Origin: Isoetes taiwanensis
Taxonomy: Eukaryota; Streptophyta; Lycopodiopsida; Isoetales; Isoetaceae
Direction of reading: 5' to 3'
DNA: 64,000 nucleotides
Assembly: GCA_021234155.1 (NCBI GenBank)
Contig: JAJEKV010000053.1
Location: forward strand, 936,956 to 1,000,955
Positions within the stretch are counted from its first letter, which is position 1. Every line of letters begins with the position of its first letter. Below are positions 1 to 11,289 of this stretch, one piece after another. The notes under the pieces were generated by a model. It made no database searches. It saw nothing but the letters and a program-made list of their open reading frames with translations, and was not told the origin of the DNA. The position numbers and the translations under genes were made by a program.

Positions 1-797
1 ATCTCACTTCTGTTTCCTCTCGATTGCGGGAGCTCATGTATCATCATTGATATCAAAGAGTTTTGTTCTCATCATTGTGTTCTTATTGTGTTCTTTTGTT
101 CTCTCTCTTCTCCTTTTCTCTTGTTTCTTTTTGCAATCCCCGCGGATACGCCTGGCATCGGATTCTCTGTTTGATCCACGGTCCTCATAGTGGTCTGTCT
201 TGCGGGAGTTCCCAGAACCCAGACCCCAAACAGAATTTGAATATGGTTTCTCTGCAGAACACTAGTGCCCAAGTCCATAGTTGACATATTTGGGTACAAA
301 ATGAAGAAGTCTTTCAAGCAGAGTCACTAGGGCTTGTGGTTGTGAGGTGCATTTGGTTAGGTATTTGAACTTGTATATTATTCAAGAGGAAGCATTGTTG
401 AATCTTATTTGATGGTGCAATCCGTAAAACCTTGTCCATGAGGTTCAAGATGACATTTGAGACAGAAGGCTCCCTGCAGATTAGAAGGTACATCTCCTAT
501 CTACCATTAAACCTTATGTTATATATAGGCAATGCTTTCATATGCTTCAAGTCACTTGTAGATGTTTAGAATGCTTGATGCACCTAGTTCAGAACAAACG
601 ATGACAATTTGAGCATTGGTTCTCATAAAGCTAACTTATATACTTAACAGTCCCCGATGCATTTTAAAGCATTCCTCTTCCTCTTCCTCTTCCTCTTCCT
701 CTTCCTCTTCCTCTTCCTCTTCCTCTCAACCACTATAGTGGCCTACAATAATAGACTACTATATGATAATGTCTTGCCATGTGTATGACATCAATGT
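1..797. other. non-coding spacer with microsatellite
   Basis: No recognisable gene is visible on either strand. The only distinct structure is the hexamer microsatellite listed separately. Short open frames at 63-317 encode low-complexity or unrecognised peptides and are not supported as genes. Confidence 0.5.
673..726. repeat. (TTCCTC)n microsatellite
   Basis: About nine near-perfect copies of a pyrimidine hexamer (TTCCTC) stand in a row. The run is a homopyrimidine tract on this strand. It sits in spacer DNA with no gene next to it. Confidence 0.95.
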
Positions 798-1216
798 GAT
801 GTGATCTAGTGTATATATAGTATCATTAATGTGATAGGTCCAATCCAACATATCATCTATGTTACAAATAGAAGACCTACTATAGCTACTGCTATTGTTT
901 GGTTACATTCACAACTAGTGGACGCACTCATAGGTAACTAGATAGATGGAGAAAAACTAAGAGTGTGTTTGAGGGTGATATTCCTCTCATGGAGGCAATG
1001 TGGATAGATGTGATCTAGTGTATATATAGTATCATTAATGTGATAGGTCCAATCCAACATATCATCTATGTTACAAATAGAAGACCTACTATAGCTATTG
1101 CTATTGTTTGGTTACATTCACAACTAGTGGATGCACTCATAGGTAAATAGATAGATGGAGAAAAACTAAGAGTGTGTTTGAGGGTGATATTCTCCTCATG
1201 GAGGCAATGTGGAGGA
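798..1216. repeat. 209-bp tandem duplication
   Basis: Two head-to-tail copies (about 798-1006 and 1007-1216) share the block beginning TGATCTAGTGTATATATAG and ending GGAGGCAATGTGGA. They differ at only a handful of positions, for example GGACGCACTC against GGATGCACTC, so the duplication looks recent. No protein-coding potential is seen in the unit. Confidence 0.9.
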
Positions 1217-1884
1217 CGTATATTAAATAGAGTCAATCTACAAATTCACAATTGTGGTGATGGATTTGCATACTTCAACTAGGTTTGGGACAGTGTAGTG
1301 TCATACTTACATACGGTTTTTACGACAAGACATCATATAACGTGCTTCGAGAGATTTAAAGTACCTAAAGAAAATTGGTACATTAAAGTTCAAAGGTAAC
1401 GATATGTACCATACCCGTGATAAAAATGTAACAAGACCTTTGAAAATGTAAAGCACCTTACACAAACGCAGTGCCTTCTAAAAACTTAACGATCCCCCCA
1501 TAGGCGAAAGATGCATAAAAACGCTCGTACGTATTGTCCCGGTATAGTGAGTACTCAAAGGTTACATATGCATACGTAACCTACATTGGTCATGCCTTTT
1601 CTTGGTTCAGGACGGGGTCTTTTTCAATTATTTTAGAAGCATTGTGGAATGGTGTTATTGTTGCTCTGTACATGGAGGTGGTACTAAACAAAATCTTTAA
1701 GCAATTTGCTATGGTGTATTCACATTTTGGATGTGCAAGAGGAAGAACTAATCAAACATACAAGAGTTTCCTATAAGAGATGCCTAAATATTCATCTTCA
1801 TCTAACTATATAATGTTGTTTCACTTTTTGTTTTTATTTCTCGAAATATTTTTCTGTCTTGATAAAGATTTAGGAGGCGACGCA
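1217..1884. other. spacer left of the gypsy element
   Basis: AT-rich DNA without a recognised gene. A short open frame at 1534-1776 encodes an 80-residue peptide with no family resemblance that I can see. The right edge is set by the TG start of the gypsy 5' LTR. Confidence 0.5.
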
Positions 1885-3770
1885 TGTGACGTTCCAGGAT
1901 AATATACGGCATGAATACGTATATTATACCGACACGTCACTAGTACATGTCGACTTAGACGACATGTACGCATCGACCATAAAAGGGTAGTACCCTAGGG
2001 TACAACCTTGTGACCGATTATATTGCATATGCTAAGACCACATGTGAATATAATATCCTTTTGCCATGTGGCAATAGCCCATTAACCAATCGGGCCCCAC
2101 TCTAAAGTCGACAGATAAGGCATAAACCCAAAAGGAAACCCTTTCAGCTCCCAAACCCCATAGGTCGGATTGGAGCAAGAAGGACGATTTCTCGCAAGGA
2201 ACAAGAAAGGTAGGAACCGACATTCCTTAGTAAAGAGCACCATCCAAGCCAAAGAATCTTAGATTCAGCAAAGATGGACGCCTTCGAGAGGAGGGAGCCA
2301 AAGCCAAGAAGCCTGCTTAGTGATTGATCCGATAGTTAGATCCCCAGCCCTCATTCCATAGGGATTAGTGTTCATTCTTGGCTATAGAAAGACCCCTACA
2401 GCCCTTAAGAATGATAGATACTAACAAAGGAACCTAACCATGCATGATTAGGTAGATTAGAATAGATGTGCATTCTATTGTTTCAGCCTGATGTGATGTT
2501 ATTGTGACATTCTATGCCCCACCTTTGTAGTGGAAGGGGGTAGAGACCCGTGAGCCCAAGTAGTGTGGCGACTCATAGTTTTAGCCCATTAATTCCCACT
2601 ATCATGGGTTCGCGGCATAGGAGCTGGCCTCGGTCTGAAGCAATGGGCGTGACCGGCCGGACAAGGGGAGGGCTTGTCTATTCACTTGACGGCTACCGGG
2701 CGCGGTAAAGACGGCCGGGAACGCTAGAGCTAGGCCCACACCCCGCACCGCTGGAGAGGGCAGTGTGGTGTATGGGTCACACTTGTAGGGTGATGCGCCG
2801 CATTCCAAAGGAGTTTAAGTCAGACACGCAGCAAGGCTCTCTACCGCCTGCGGGTAGATGAACCTTCGAGGAGAGAGATTCCTCCCGCCTCATTGGGACC
2901 GGGGAGATGCAACCCAGGGTAGTAGCCCCTCGGCTATTCAATCTCGACAAGCTACGGTCAGTCTACACTTTTCACCTTATTCAGACATAGTAAGTATGCA
3001 ATGTGGAGGGGCTGATGGAGGGACTACCCAACGGCCACAGCCTTTGCCACCAAACTACTGCCATGAATTAAATGCAGATTGTTCTCACGGAGACCCCAAG
3101 TCGTCGGTCACTCCATGAGTCGAGCCCGGTAGGATCTTCCCCATGTTAGCGTTGTTGTAATCGGTGTGTGATGCGCCTACGGTGGATATGGTGGACCACC
3201 CTTCGAGGTGGGTATATTATTATTGTGTGATGCTATGTGCTCATGTTCGTTTACACCCGTTGCTGTTGTGGTCGGGAGAGAGACGGGATGAATGACCGCC
3301 CATTCTTCCCTTCGGGTTCTTGCCACCATCGAGGGGCCCGATGCTAGGTGGACGGCCTCACATCACCGGCAGATGCTGGTTTGAGGGATGATCTCCAGTT
3401 TTGGCACGATCGGGGGCATCGTGATATGAGCCGAACGCACAATGGTATCGAGCACAGGTAGGATCTTCCCATGTTATGTTGTTGTACCGATGTGTGATGC
3501 AGCTACGGTGATATGGTGGACCACCCTTCAGGTGGGTATATATTATTATTGTGATGCTATGTGCTCAAAGCGTGTTTGCTTTTAATGCGCCCGCTACTAG
3601 GTCGATCCCAGGGAGACGGGATGAATGACACGCCCATTCTTCCCCGCCGGTTCTTGGCCACCATCGAGGGCCCGATGCTAGGTGGACCTCACATCGCCGC
3701 GATCTTTGGTTTGAGGGATGATCTCCGCTTGTATAATGATCGGGCATCGTGATATGAGCCGGGCTTCACA
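1885..3770 (+). repeat. 5' LTR of the gypsy element, enlarged
   Basis: Starts TGTGAC and ends at TTCACA, immediately before a tRNA-Met PBS. It aligns along its length with the 3' LTR: shared blocks include GGTAGTACCCTAGGGTACAA, the CATGTGAATATAAT block, GTAGATTAGAATAGATG and GGTGGACCACCC. At 1,886 bp it is about 330 bp longer than the 3' copy, because its right end with the first PBS is duplicated in tandem (about 3128-3457 and 3458-3782). Confidence 0.88.
3443..3453 (+). other. internal duplicate primer-binding site
   Basis: TGGTATCGAGC follows a CACA LTR-type end. It matches the plant initiator tRNA-Met PBS (TGGTATCAGAGC) except for one missing A. Because LTR sequence continues after it, this copy is the relic of an LTR-PBS junction duplicated in tandem. 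Confidence 0.8.
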
Positions 3771-3771
3771 A

Positions 3772-3782
3772 TGGTATCGAGC
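3772..3782 (+). other. primer-binding site (tRNA-iMet) of the gypsy element
   Basis: TGGTATCGAGC lies one base after the TTCACA end of the 5' LTR. It would prime minus-strand DNA synthesis from initiator tRNA-Met. As at 3443, one A of the canonical TGGTATCAGAGC is absent. Confidence 0.85.
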
Positions 3783-4022
3783 TTTGATCTGGCGCACCAG
3801 GGATCGAGCACCGACCGGAACCCTATAGGGACTAACTCATCTAGACATTCCGCCTTGAGATAAAAGCCAAGCACAAACCTCGAGAAGCGGAAAATTTTTC
3901 TCCCGGTAGAGAGAGATAGTAATTACCTAAGATTAAGATAAGAGAAACATAGGTAAGATAGAACAAACAATCAAATAGCAATCCTAAAGACCCTACTAAA
4001 TTTTAAGCACTTTTGGCCAACC

Positions 4023-4512
4023 GACTCCAAGAGGCGCCCGGAGCATGTTAGGGTTCAGACCCTAATGGCCCTCACAAGACTCTTAGAGTATCGCCACCCC
4101 ATATGAACCCTAGAACTTGACCTTGGGACTCCAAATGGTAAGATAAAAGATGAAATCAAAAAAAAAAAAAGCTCCAAATAGCTAGAATTGTATGTTAAAA
4201 CATCTAAAAAACATTAATACAAGTCACTTTTGAATACAGCCGACAAGAGTAGCGCCAGAGCATAGTTAGGTCCCACCTAACACCCCTCCCCAAGACTCTT
4301 AGAGTCATCCCAAAAGTGACCCTTAAAATTGATTATAAATTAATAAAGGGTCAAAGTAATGATAGGATCTTGCTTAAAATGCTTAAATTAGTGAGTAACA
4401 AAGATAAATAGTGTAAATTGGGGTGTTGGGCAGCAGAAGGTCGACGACTCCAAGAGCGGCTAAGAGAGCATAGTTAGGTCCCAACCTAACACCCTCCCAG
4501 CACTTTTAGAGC
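4023..4512 (+). repeat. hairpin-bearing leader repeats, first cluster (3 copies)
   Basis: Three copies of a 65-70 bp motif lie at 4023-4090, 4242-4306 and 4446-4512, spaced 219 and 204 bp. Each begins near GACTCCAAGAG, carries TTAGGTCCCAACCTAA or a variant in the middle, and ends near CTCTTAGAGTC. The outer arms are inverted repeats of each other (10 of 11 bases) and the central TTAGGT/ACCTAA pair forms a second, inner hairpin. They sit between PBS and gag, where an RNA structural role is possible but unproven. Confidence 0.8.
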
Positions 4513-4855
4513 TATTCAAGAAGCAGCACCAAACAAGACCCCATTTCCCCAACATGTGGAGACTTTGCCAAAAAACCAGGAGAAGACTAAAATGATTCAA
4601 ACCCTAAAAATCCAACCCTAAATTACGGGACATAGGGCTCATTTTTTAGGTTTTCTCCGGCTCTGCTTCCCGCGAGCTCCTTCAGATTAGCCCGATCTTT
4701 TACCGCCCAAATCGGACGCCGCCGCATTAAATGGTTAGAGGACAAACAAACGCCCCAAACCAAAAAGAAGGACGATAGGCCCAACAAGTGCTCATGACTG
4801 AACGGCTCAAAGATGCCGATTACAACCGAATCGACATGGAGCCCAGGTAGGCAGG

Positions 4856-5075
4856 AATTTGGGAGAAGAAAGGAAAGAAAAGGCAAAAGAGGAAAGAAGA
4901 AAAGGCAAAGAAGAAAGAGGAAAAGGCAAAAGAAGAGAAGAAAGAGCCAAAGAGGAAGGAGGAGAAAGCGAGAAGTGGGGCGATGAGGAGGTTGGTGAAC
5001 GAAGAAGGCGACCAATGGGGGGAACAAAGAACCAAGAACAGAGGACCTCGACCCCAAAGGAAAAAGGGTAATGAC
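4856..5075 (+). other. purine-rich Lys/Glu-repeat tract in the gypsy leader or gag region
   Basis: A strongly purine-biased stretch of GAAAGA/AGGAAA-type repeats. On the plus strand it reads as a Lys/Glu/Arg-rich peptide (about 70 residues from 4859) that resembles no gag I know. The complementary strand gives long Leu/Ser/Phe-rich open frames (up to 195 residues, 4820-5407), which I attribute to base bias. It may be the remnant of a charged region upstream of gag or simple-sequence expansion. Confidence 0.5.
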
Positions 5076-6029
5076 TCAAGAACCCCGAATAAGAAGAGAA
5101 GAACCCCGGTCGTCGGCGAACTATAAAACAGAGCCAACCGGAAGCAGAACAACCCCCAACCTCGTTTGGGAGACTGATGATATAGCGGACCTTTGGAGGA
5201 GGCTTTTAATGTGAGAAACTTCACGTTAAAACCTAACCCACCCCCGATGCGACATGAAATGAGGAGAAGAGCCAATCCTAACTCCAAACGCGAATGAGAC
5301 GCAGTTAAACCCCGCCAAGTTCCCCCACCATTTTGGAATGGCAAGAAGCAAGGAACCGATGCAGAAAGCAAACTGAAAGAAAGCAACCAAAATCTTGGGA
5401 CTCGCATAACCTTAGGGGCCAGAGAGGAGGTACAAGAAAGAATTGGCAGATTACAAAGTATACAAGAAGATGCACGAAGACCACGTAGAGCCTATTACCG
5501 AAGGCAAACAGTGGTCAAACTGCCGCATGAGGGAGGCCAACCCGAAGCATTCCAGCTCAAACCCCGCCAGAACTGCAACCCCCCAAGAAGCCTATGGTGA
5601 GATCCCAAGACTCCCCTTTTGCGAGCCGCGGGAAATCAAAACACTTCCAAAGGAGCTACGGATTCCTCATCCCGAAGAGCAGCATTCAGTAGGTTTGTCC
5701 CAGAAATCTGTGGGAGTTCGATCCCAACAAGCTTAGTAACAACTATTATGTTACTCATGCATTTAAGAAGCAGCAGAGATGGAGGTTGTGCAAACTTCAA
5801 GATTCATTAGCATGCTCTCCATGCAAAAGAGTCACCCTTCGCCCAAAGGATATGAAACTCAAGCTAAGTACATCAAGGGAAGGACTAATAGAAGGGAAAT
5901 TACTTTTTTTGTAACTCAATGGGATTATATCGATGTATAAAATTTTGAATAATAAAACATATAGTTGTTTAAGAATGTACATTCATTAGGCACGATAGTT
6001 TTTGGAGCAATTGGAGTAATTTCATTAAT
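5076..6029 (+). other. gypsy internal region, no identifiable domain
   Basis: Plus-strand open stretches (for example 5443-5736, 97 residues, polar and Pro-rich) suggest degraded coding sequence. I cannot match them to gag or to any other domain. They lie between the two clusters of hairpin repeats. Confidence 0.4.
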
Positions 6030-6305
6030 GACTCCAAGAGTGCTTTGAGCATAGTTAGGTCCCCAACCTAACCCCCTCCTCGACTCTTAGAGTCATCCAG
6101 CCAACTAACTCCCTTGATTGACTTTATTTGTTCAAAACGTGGTAAATAAAAAGAAGAATCTGCATTTAAGAAGACAAAGTAATAGGAATTACCCCTTCCA
6201 AAGACAATTTTGCAGCCATTTGACACAAATATGAAGCGACTCCAAGAGTGCTGCCAGAGCACACTCTAGGTCCCAACCTAACACCCCCCACAGACTCTTA
6301 GAGTC
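6030..6305 (+). repeat. hairpin-bearing leader repeats, second cluster (2 copies)
   Basis: Two more copies of the motif described at 4023-4512 lie at 6030-6094 and 6238-6305, spaced 208 bp. The GACTCCAAGAG / CTCTTAGAGTC outer arms are well kept, and the inner AGGTCCCAACCTAA core is close to intact. About 1.5 kb of other sequence separates them from the first cluster. Confidence 0.8.
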
Positions 6306-9300
6306 AGCCCAAACTTCCAAGTTCATAACTTGAGCTAGACATACCCAAATCGACCAAAATTTGTTGCATTAGAACCCTAAGACTATAGGCAAGCCACTTT
6401 GAGCCTCAAGTTAACCAAGAAACATTAGCCTTCATCCCAAATGGCAGGAGTTTTAGAAACCCTAAAATTTTTTGGGGCATAAATTCCTATATATACGCGA
6501 TAACCCCTAAACCTCAACCACGTAACTGCTCCGCAATTGAAGCTGATCTTCCAGCTTACTCGGCGCCCCATTTCGGTTTGACATCGGGAAGACGCTCTTC
6601 GCCATGCTACGCAAGCCTTCATCCGGTTGGTATAGCCTCCCCACATCCATCAAGTAGATGTCAATATAGTATTCCAAGTATTTCCAAAAGAATTTGACCT
6701 TTCAAGCAACCCCGAACTCCAATCCTTTTGCCAGCAAGTCCTGCCAAGAATTCCAAGAGAAAGTTGTCCCAGCTTACCGGTAAGATACCGCCATGCATAG
6801 GGTAATTTTGTACCAAGAACCCGGTACAAGTAAAACCCTCTCAGCCATATGTAACACCCAATATTGCCAAGGCATTGAGGAATGGAACCAACCTCTTTAC
6901 CAACCTACATGACCCTAACAAGCAATGGCAAAGTCTTCTTCTCCTACAACCGACTTTTAGCGCTATATCTAGTATAGGGTAAAAACCGTAATAGGTGAAC
7001 CATCAATTCAGCCACTAGAGGTCACACCCTTGGGAGCGGCCCTACTTGAGCCGCATGTATGAAGAGACCATAGCGAAGCATCCCAAGGTAGGAGACCAGA
7101 AAGCGAGGATGACGGGCGAGGTGGACCCAGAGGAGGAGCAGGAAGCCAAACAAGACATCACCACTTCGAGCCGATACAGAATGACCACGAGGAAAGTTAA
7201 CAACCAATCCTATCGGGAATAACAAAGTCTAGCACCGGTCATAGTGTAGGACAAGAATACTTGCTGCTAAATGACATCAAAACCTCCTAATGCGGGGCCG
7301 GAGGCTACCGATGGGTAGAACTCCTTCCTCCCCGGCACAGCGGATCTTAGAAGACTTCTTCGACCAAGAGCGGAAGATTTTCTCCGGTACAAAAATCAGA
7401 GCCTGACTACTTGGCCAGGACACACCATCACCGGACGGGAAGCTTACGGCCTTTATCGAGGTATGATGACAGAACTTCCCTACGAGGAGGAGTTGAGAAG
7501 CACTTAGGAGCAGATGGAATAAGGGGGAAGACAACAAGAGGTACTTCAAGGGGAGTCTTACGCCTCACAAGGAAACGTGATAGCAAAATTCCCAAGGGAG
7601 AGCCACAAACGACAAAGTGTACGTAACGCTCTTCCACCATTACAAGGGAATTAGTTCTGGCAATTCGTAGACCGAGTGCATCAGGCGCGGGGCACCTCGG
7701 GGGCATGTGGAGATGCACCGGAGCAAAGACTCTCAACATTATCTTCCACTCCTAACAAGGCTAGAGTAATAATATTTCTCACAAGCGCTTCAGCCCACGC
7801 TGGAGGAGAAGGCGTGGCGTGATGCCTTCGAGACTTTCAGGATTTGCATGCACAATTTCATCGAAAAAGGTGGACCATGTCATTTTAGTGAAGCGGAAAA
7901 CAGCCTTGGGCATTTTTTCGACTGCGTTACCACCTTCGATAGCAAGGTAGGTGAGTAAGAACAGCAACTTTTCATACCTCCCATAGACGGGTGGAAGAGC
8001 TAGCATCCGCCATCCGAGGGGGGACCAAGGCGGATATACTTTCGGGAACTTGGAAGTACAAAAGAGGCGATGCCCAAGTAAAGAAGTTCCTGAGGATCAC
8101 CCCCGACTATCAAGAAATTAATGGAAATCATCACTCATCAGATAAGATATATCGGCATTTATATATATTAATATAAGATCCTTTTTTTTTGAATTGCGAC
8201 TTCCAAAATGTTTTTGGTATCCTTTGTCTTAACAATCATATCATTTAAAACACCTAATGCAACCGGCTAAAAAAGGAACTCAAGGGATAAATAGTGCCGA
8301 TATTAATACGGCCAAATGTACCGTGAATGCCGACCTTGAGTTCCAAGTTTTTCCAGGCATCGCACCTTCCTCGTGCAATTCCCAACCCGGGAACTATTCA
8401 AGAGTATTACGACCGACACCGGAAGAAGAAATCTCAGATGAGGTCAGACCGCGAAGAGATCAAAGCCGGCGTCAAGCAAAGAGAAAGAAATGATATAAGA
8501 CAGAATGTGCTGGTGTCCTGTGAGGCCCGCTTCAAAGACAAAAAGAAAAGGAGAAAAGAGAACCACCTCGTGTCCACTAGTTCCAACCTTCAAAACTTCT
8601 GGATTCGCTAATCGGTCAAGGGGAAACAAGTAAGAACGCCTCAAGGAAGAAAGAATACCTGAGACAAAGCAAGGCCAATCCGACTACCGTATAAGAAGGT
8701 CGATTCGGCCTTAAGTAATGTCCGAAAGCACGAGCGTAAATGCTTCCTGGGCCAAAACAGATCGTGGATGGACGCCTAAGCATGGCTAGACGCAGATGAG
8801 TGAGTACTTAAATGCTTACCGATGAAAGATAAAGATAAGGTAAGGGGTAGCCACCGCGAAACTTAAAAGGGCAGCCCGATTTGGTGGAGGGTTATGCCAA
8901 GCCCATGGGATGAGCAGACAAGTGCGTTCACAAAGTTTGTAAGGGCCTTCAAAAGCACTATGTTCCAAGAGAACACAAGTGTCACCGTGATGCAAGCCGC
9001 CCACGATTGCAAATAGGGAACAAATCCGCATTGTAAATATAACAATTAAGAGTTCATGAGGTTGAGGCTATAAAACCAAAACTCAGCGAGAAGAGTTGGA
9101 AGGCTATGTGGAGGGTTGAATGAGGACCCACTTAAGATAGTCCGAGCCCTCAACCCACGCACGCATCGGAGTAGCGGAAGCCGGCGCACCGAGCCTACTG
9201 TGGGACGTGGCCTAAAAAGCTTAACCCAAACACAGTGGTATGACAAGGGAAAAGCATATGGAGGTAAAACAGGTCGAGCAAACAAAGCCCATCACCGCAA

Positions 9301-9590
9301 AGACTCCATACAACGGAAATCAATGGAAACAAATGCAGAAAAGCAAGTCAGCCAAAGATAAAGGACAAGGGGAGGCTCGAACTACCAAAACAGCCAAGGC
9401 TCTCAACCCATCCCGGAAGAAAAGCCAAGCAGGGAATGTATATAGAAAACACTTGTGCTTCCTGTTTCCCCAGCCGGGCATAGAACATTGACAATCGCCT
9501 GCTCGTGATCAATGTGCACTCGGAGATGGGAGGTTGGGAGATCCCCATTTAAGAAGAAGAGGAATCTATGGACTTAATTATATCCATGGT
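6306..9590 (+). pseudogene. presumed gag region of the gypsy element, strongly decayed
   Basis: By position this 3.3-kb stretch should hold gag. Short plus-strand frames occur (7411-7626, 7991-8176, 8257-8611, 9116-9491), most of them Lys/Arg/Glu-rich, as expected for a nucleocapsid-type protein. No capsid motif or intact CCHC knuckle could be assigned. A weak cysteine/histidine pattern near 8930-9000 may be the remains of the knuckle. Numerous stops and frame changes exclude a functional product. Confidence 0.45.
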
Positions 9591-9799
9591 GAGTGTCACA
9601 TCTTGCCATATTACAATGGTAAAAGCCAGAGAGCCGCATCAAGTGATATCCACGATTGGTAAAATAGCCGCCAAATCTTTATAGTCCCTCATAGACTGGG
9701 CGCCCTACAATTAAGGCCACCAAGGATGGCAATAAATGTTAAAGTTGAAAACACTAAAAGTCTAAGCCTGCATCAAGAGTGTTAGCTAGCTGGAGCCAT

Positions 9800-9995
9800 A
9801 AGGCACACGGCCGCAAGAGGGTGAATTTCCAATATAGACTTTACCGGCATCAATATTGAAATGGGGAGCAGGATCATGAGCATTAGGAAAATATGACCCT
9901 CATCATGGTGGTATGGAATACCTCAACCCTAAAAAAAGCACAAATAGATTGTGGAGAGCGGAAGGTGAAGCTCACGCTTCAACTAACGGAAAAAA
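9800..9995 (+). pseudogene. retropepsin-like protease remnant (gypsy)
   Basis: Plus-strand fragments read IEMGSRIM and then AQIDCGERKVKL. These correspond to the C-terminal part of Ty3/gypsy protease, where a G-[MW]-[DE]-W-L block is normally followed by an IDC...K-V box. The catalytic D-[ST]-G was not located. Two or more frame changes separate the pieces. It lies directly upstream of the RT remnant, as expected. Confidence 0.7.
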
Positions 9996-10169
9996 TCATA
10001 GAAATCTCAGTAAGCAAGTAACACCTATAATGCAATGCATGTCGAGTAAGAAATTACTTAGATGACCTCAAAAAGGAGCAAGTTGCATACATCTTCAAAT
10101 TAGAAACCGCCGAGGAAGAGGCACCGTAAGATAGGAAGATAAACCAATAAGCAAACTACCAAGCAGGTA

Positions 10170-10660
10170 GCCAAGCTTAATAGAGGAATTCCATGACTTG
10201 TTCCCCCGACGAAACTGGGAGCCCGCCATATAGGGAGTATAGTGTTAAATTGCACTTGAACTGCACTAAGCCCACAAGTAAGTGCAATTATATAGAATGA
10301 CAAACTAACTATCGAGTTGAAGAAGCAATTGCAAGAGCTCTTAGACCTAGGTTCATAAGACTTAGTGCCCTCCTCGCTCGGAGCCCCATCTTATTCGGCC
10401 AAAAAGAAGGCACTTTCTTTTATGCGAAATTGTCGAATGTCATTTCGGGCCACCCAAAGAGCGGGAATACTTGGGGCATATTATATCGTAACGATGGCAT
10501 CTCCACCGATCCCGCGAAAGATCCGTTGATTGAATGGCCAGCACCAAAGAACATAACGAGGTGGTGAGAAGCTTTTTAGGCTTGGCAGATATTATAGAAA
10601 AGTTCGCTAAGAATCCTTTGCTAAAGATAGAAGTGCTCTTTAACCTTGAATTCCTCACCA
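10170..10660 (+). pseudogene. reverse transcriptase remnant with deleted palm core (gypsy)
   Basis: N-terminal RT signals are visible: EFHDLFP near 10,185, ELKKQLQELLDLG near 10,315, and an SP-LF-K-GTF run near 10,380-10,420. The frame then passes within a few codons to the segment that normally follows the catalytic YxDD (YAKLS near 10,420, GISTDPAK near 10,500, IEWPAPKNITE near 10,530, SFLGLA near 10,570). The residues between, which hold both catalytic aspartate motifs, are absent, so the enzyme would be inactive even without its frameshifts. Confidence 0.85.
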
Positions 10661-10689
10661 AGCGCGTAAAGATAAAAGACCTGGTGGCA

Positions 10690-11110
10690 CATCGGGCAAA
10701 AAGTAGCGGCCTAAGCAGATTTGAGAAGTTAAAGGAGGCCTTAACAACCGCTCGCCTTAAACATCAGCCCGGGATCCGTGAGAAGGGACAAGCCAGTCGC
10801 GAATCCGACGCGAAAGCAAGATTGCGACGCGCCTTAATGCAAGAGGAAAGAGGATAGCATAATGCATTCACGAAGATGAATGACGCAGAGGACTGCCATC
10901 CTCGGACACATGATCGTGAGCTATTGGCGAGGCTTTAAAGATCCGGAGACACCATTCCATTGGGAAGGAAGTTCCAATTAGATACCGACCACCGAGGTCC
11001 GCAATACATCTCTTCACGCAAACCATTGTTGGAATCTAAGACAAAGAAGATGGATGGAGTTCCCTTCGGCGACTGCCCGATTGTATACAAGGCGGAAAAC
11101 TCAATGTGGG
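10690..11110 (+). pseudogene. RNase H domain remnant (gypsy)
   Basis: ALTTA near 10,737, LMQEE near 10,835, THDRELLA near 10,910 and GRKFQLDTDHR near 10,970 are hallmarks of the Ty3/gypsy RNase H that follows RT. The normal D-A-S box is disrupted. Frames change several times. Confidence 0.8.
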
Positions 11111-11289
11111 TCGCAGTATTCTGTCAAGGCACCCCTTAACAACAAGGGTGCATTGCAATGCCATATCAACACTCACCGATTGAGTTTGGCAAGAAAATAG
11201 AAGAAACGGTGCCAGGACAAGGACTTCTGTGAAGTATGGGCTAGCCTCTAAAGAGGCAAGAAACGGGGACAAAGAGAGAAGCCTCAAAC

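Noticed and set aside
671-726. Possible CRISPR-like or regulatory repeat
   Set aside because: It is a simple hexamer microsatellite without spacers.
3128-3782. Two nested solo LTRs
   Set aside because: Only the right-hand 330 bp is repeated and no second LTR start (TGTGAC) is present, so a local tandem duplication explains it better.
4623-5407. Long overlapping minus-strand open frames (up to 195 residues) rich in Leu, Ser and Phe
   Set aside because: They are antisense to a purine-rich, repeat-expanded tract. Base bias removes stop codons there, and the peptides have low complexity with no recognisable domain.
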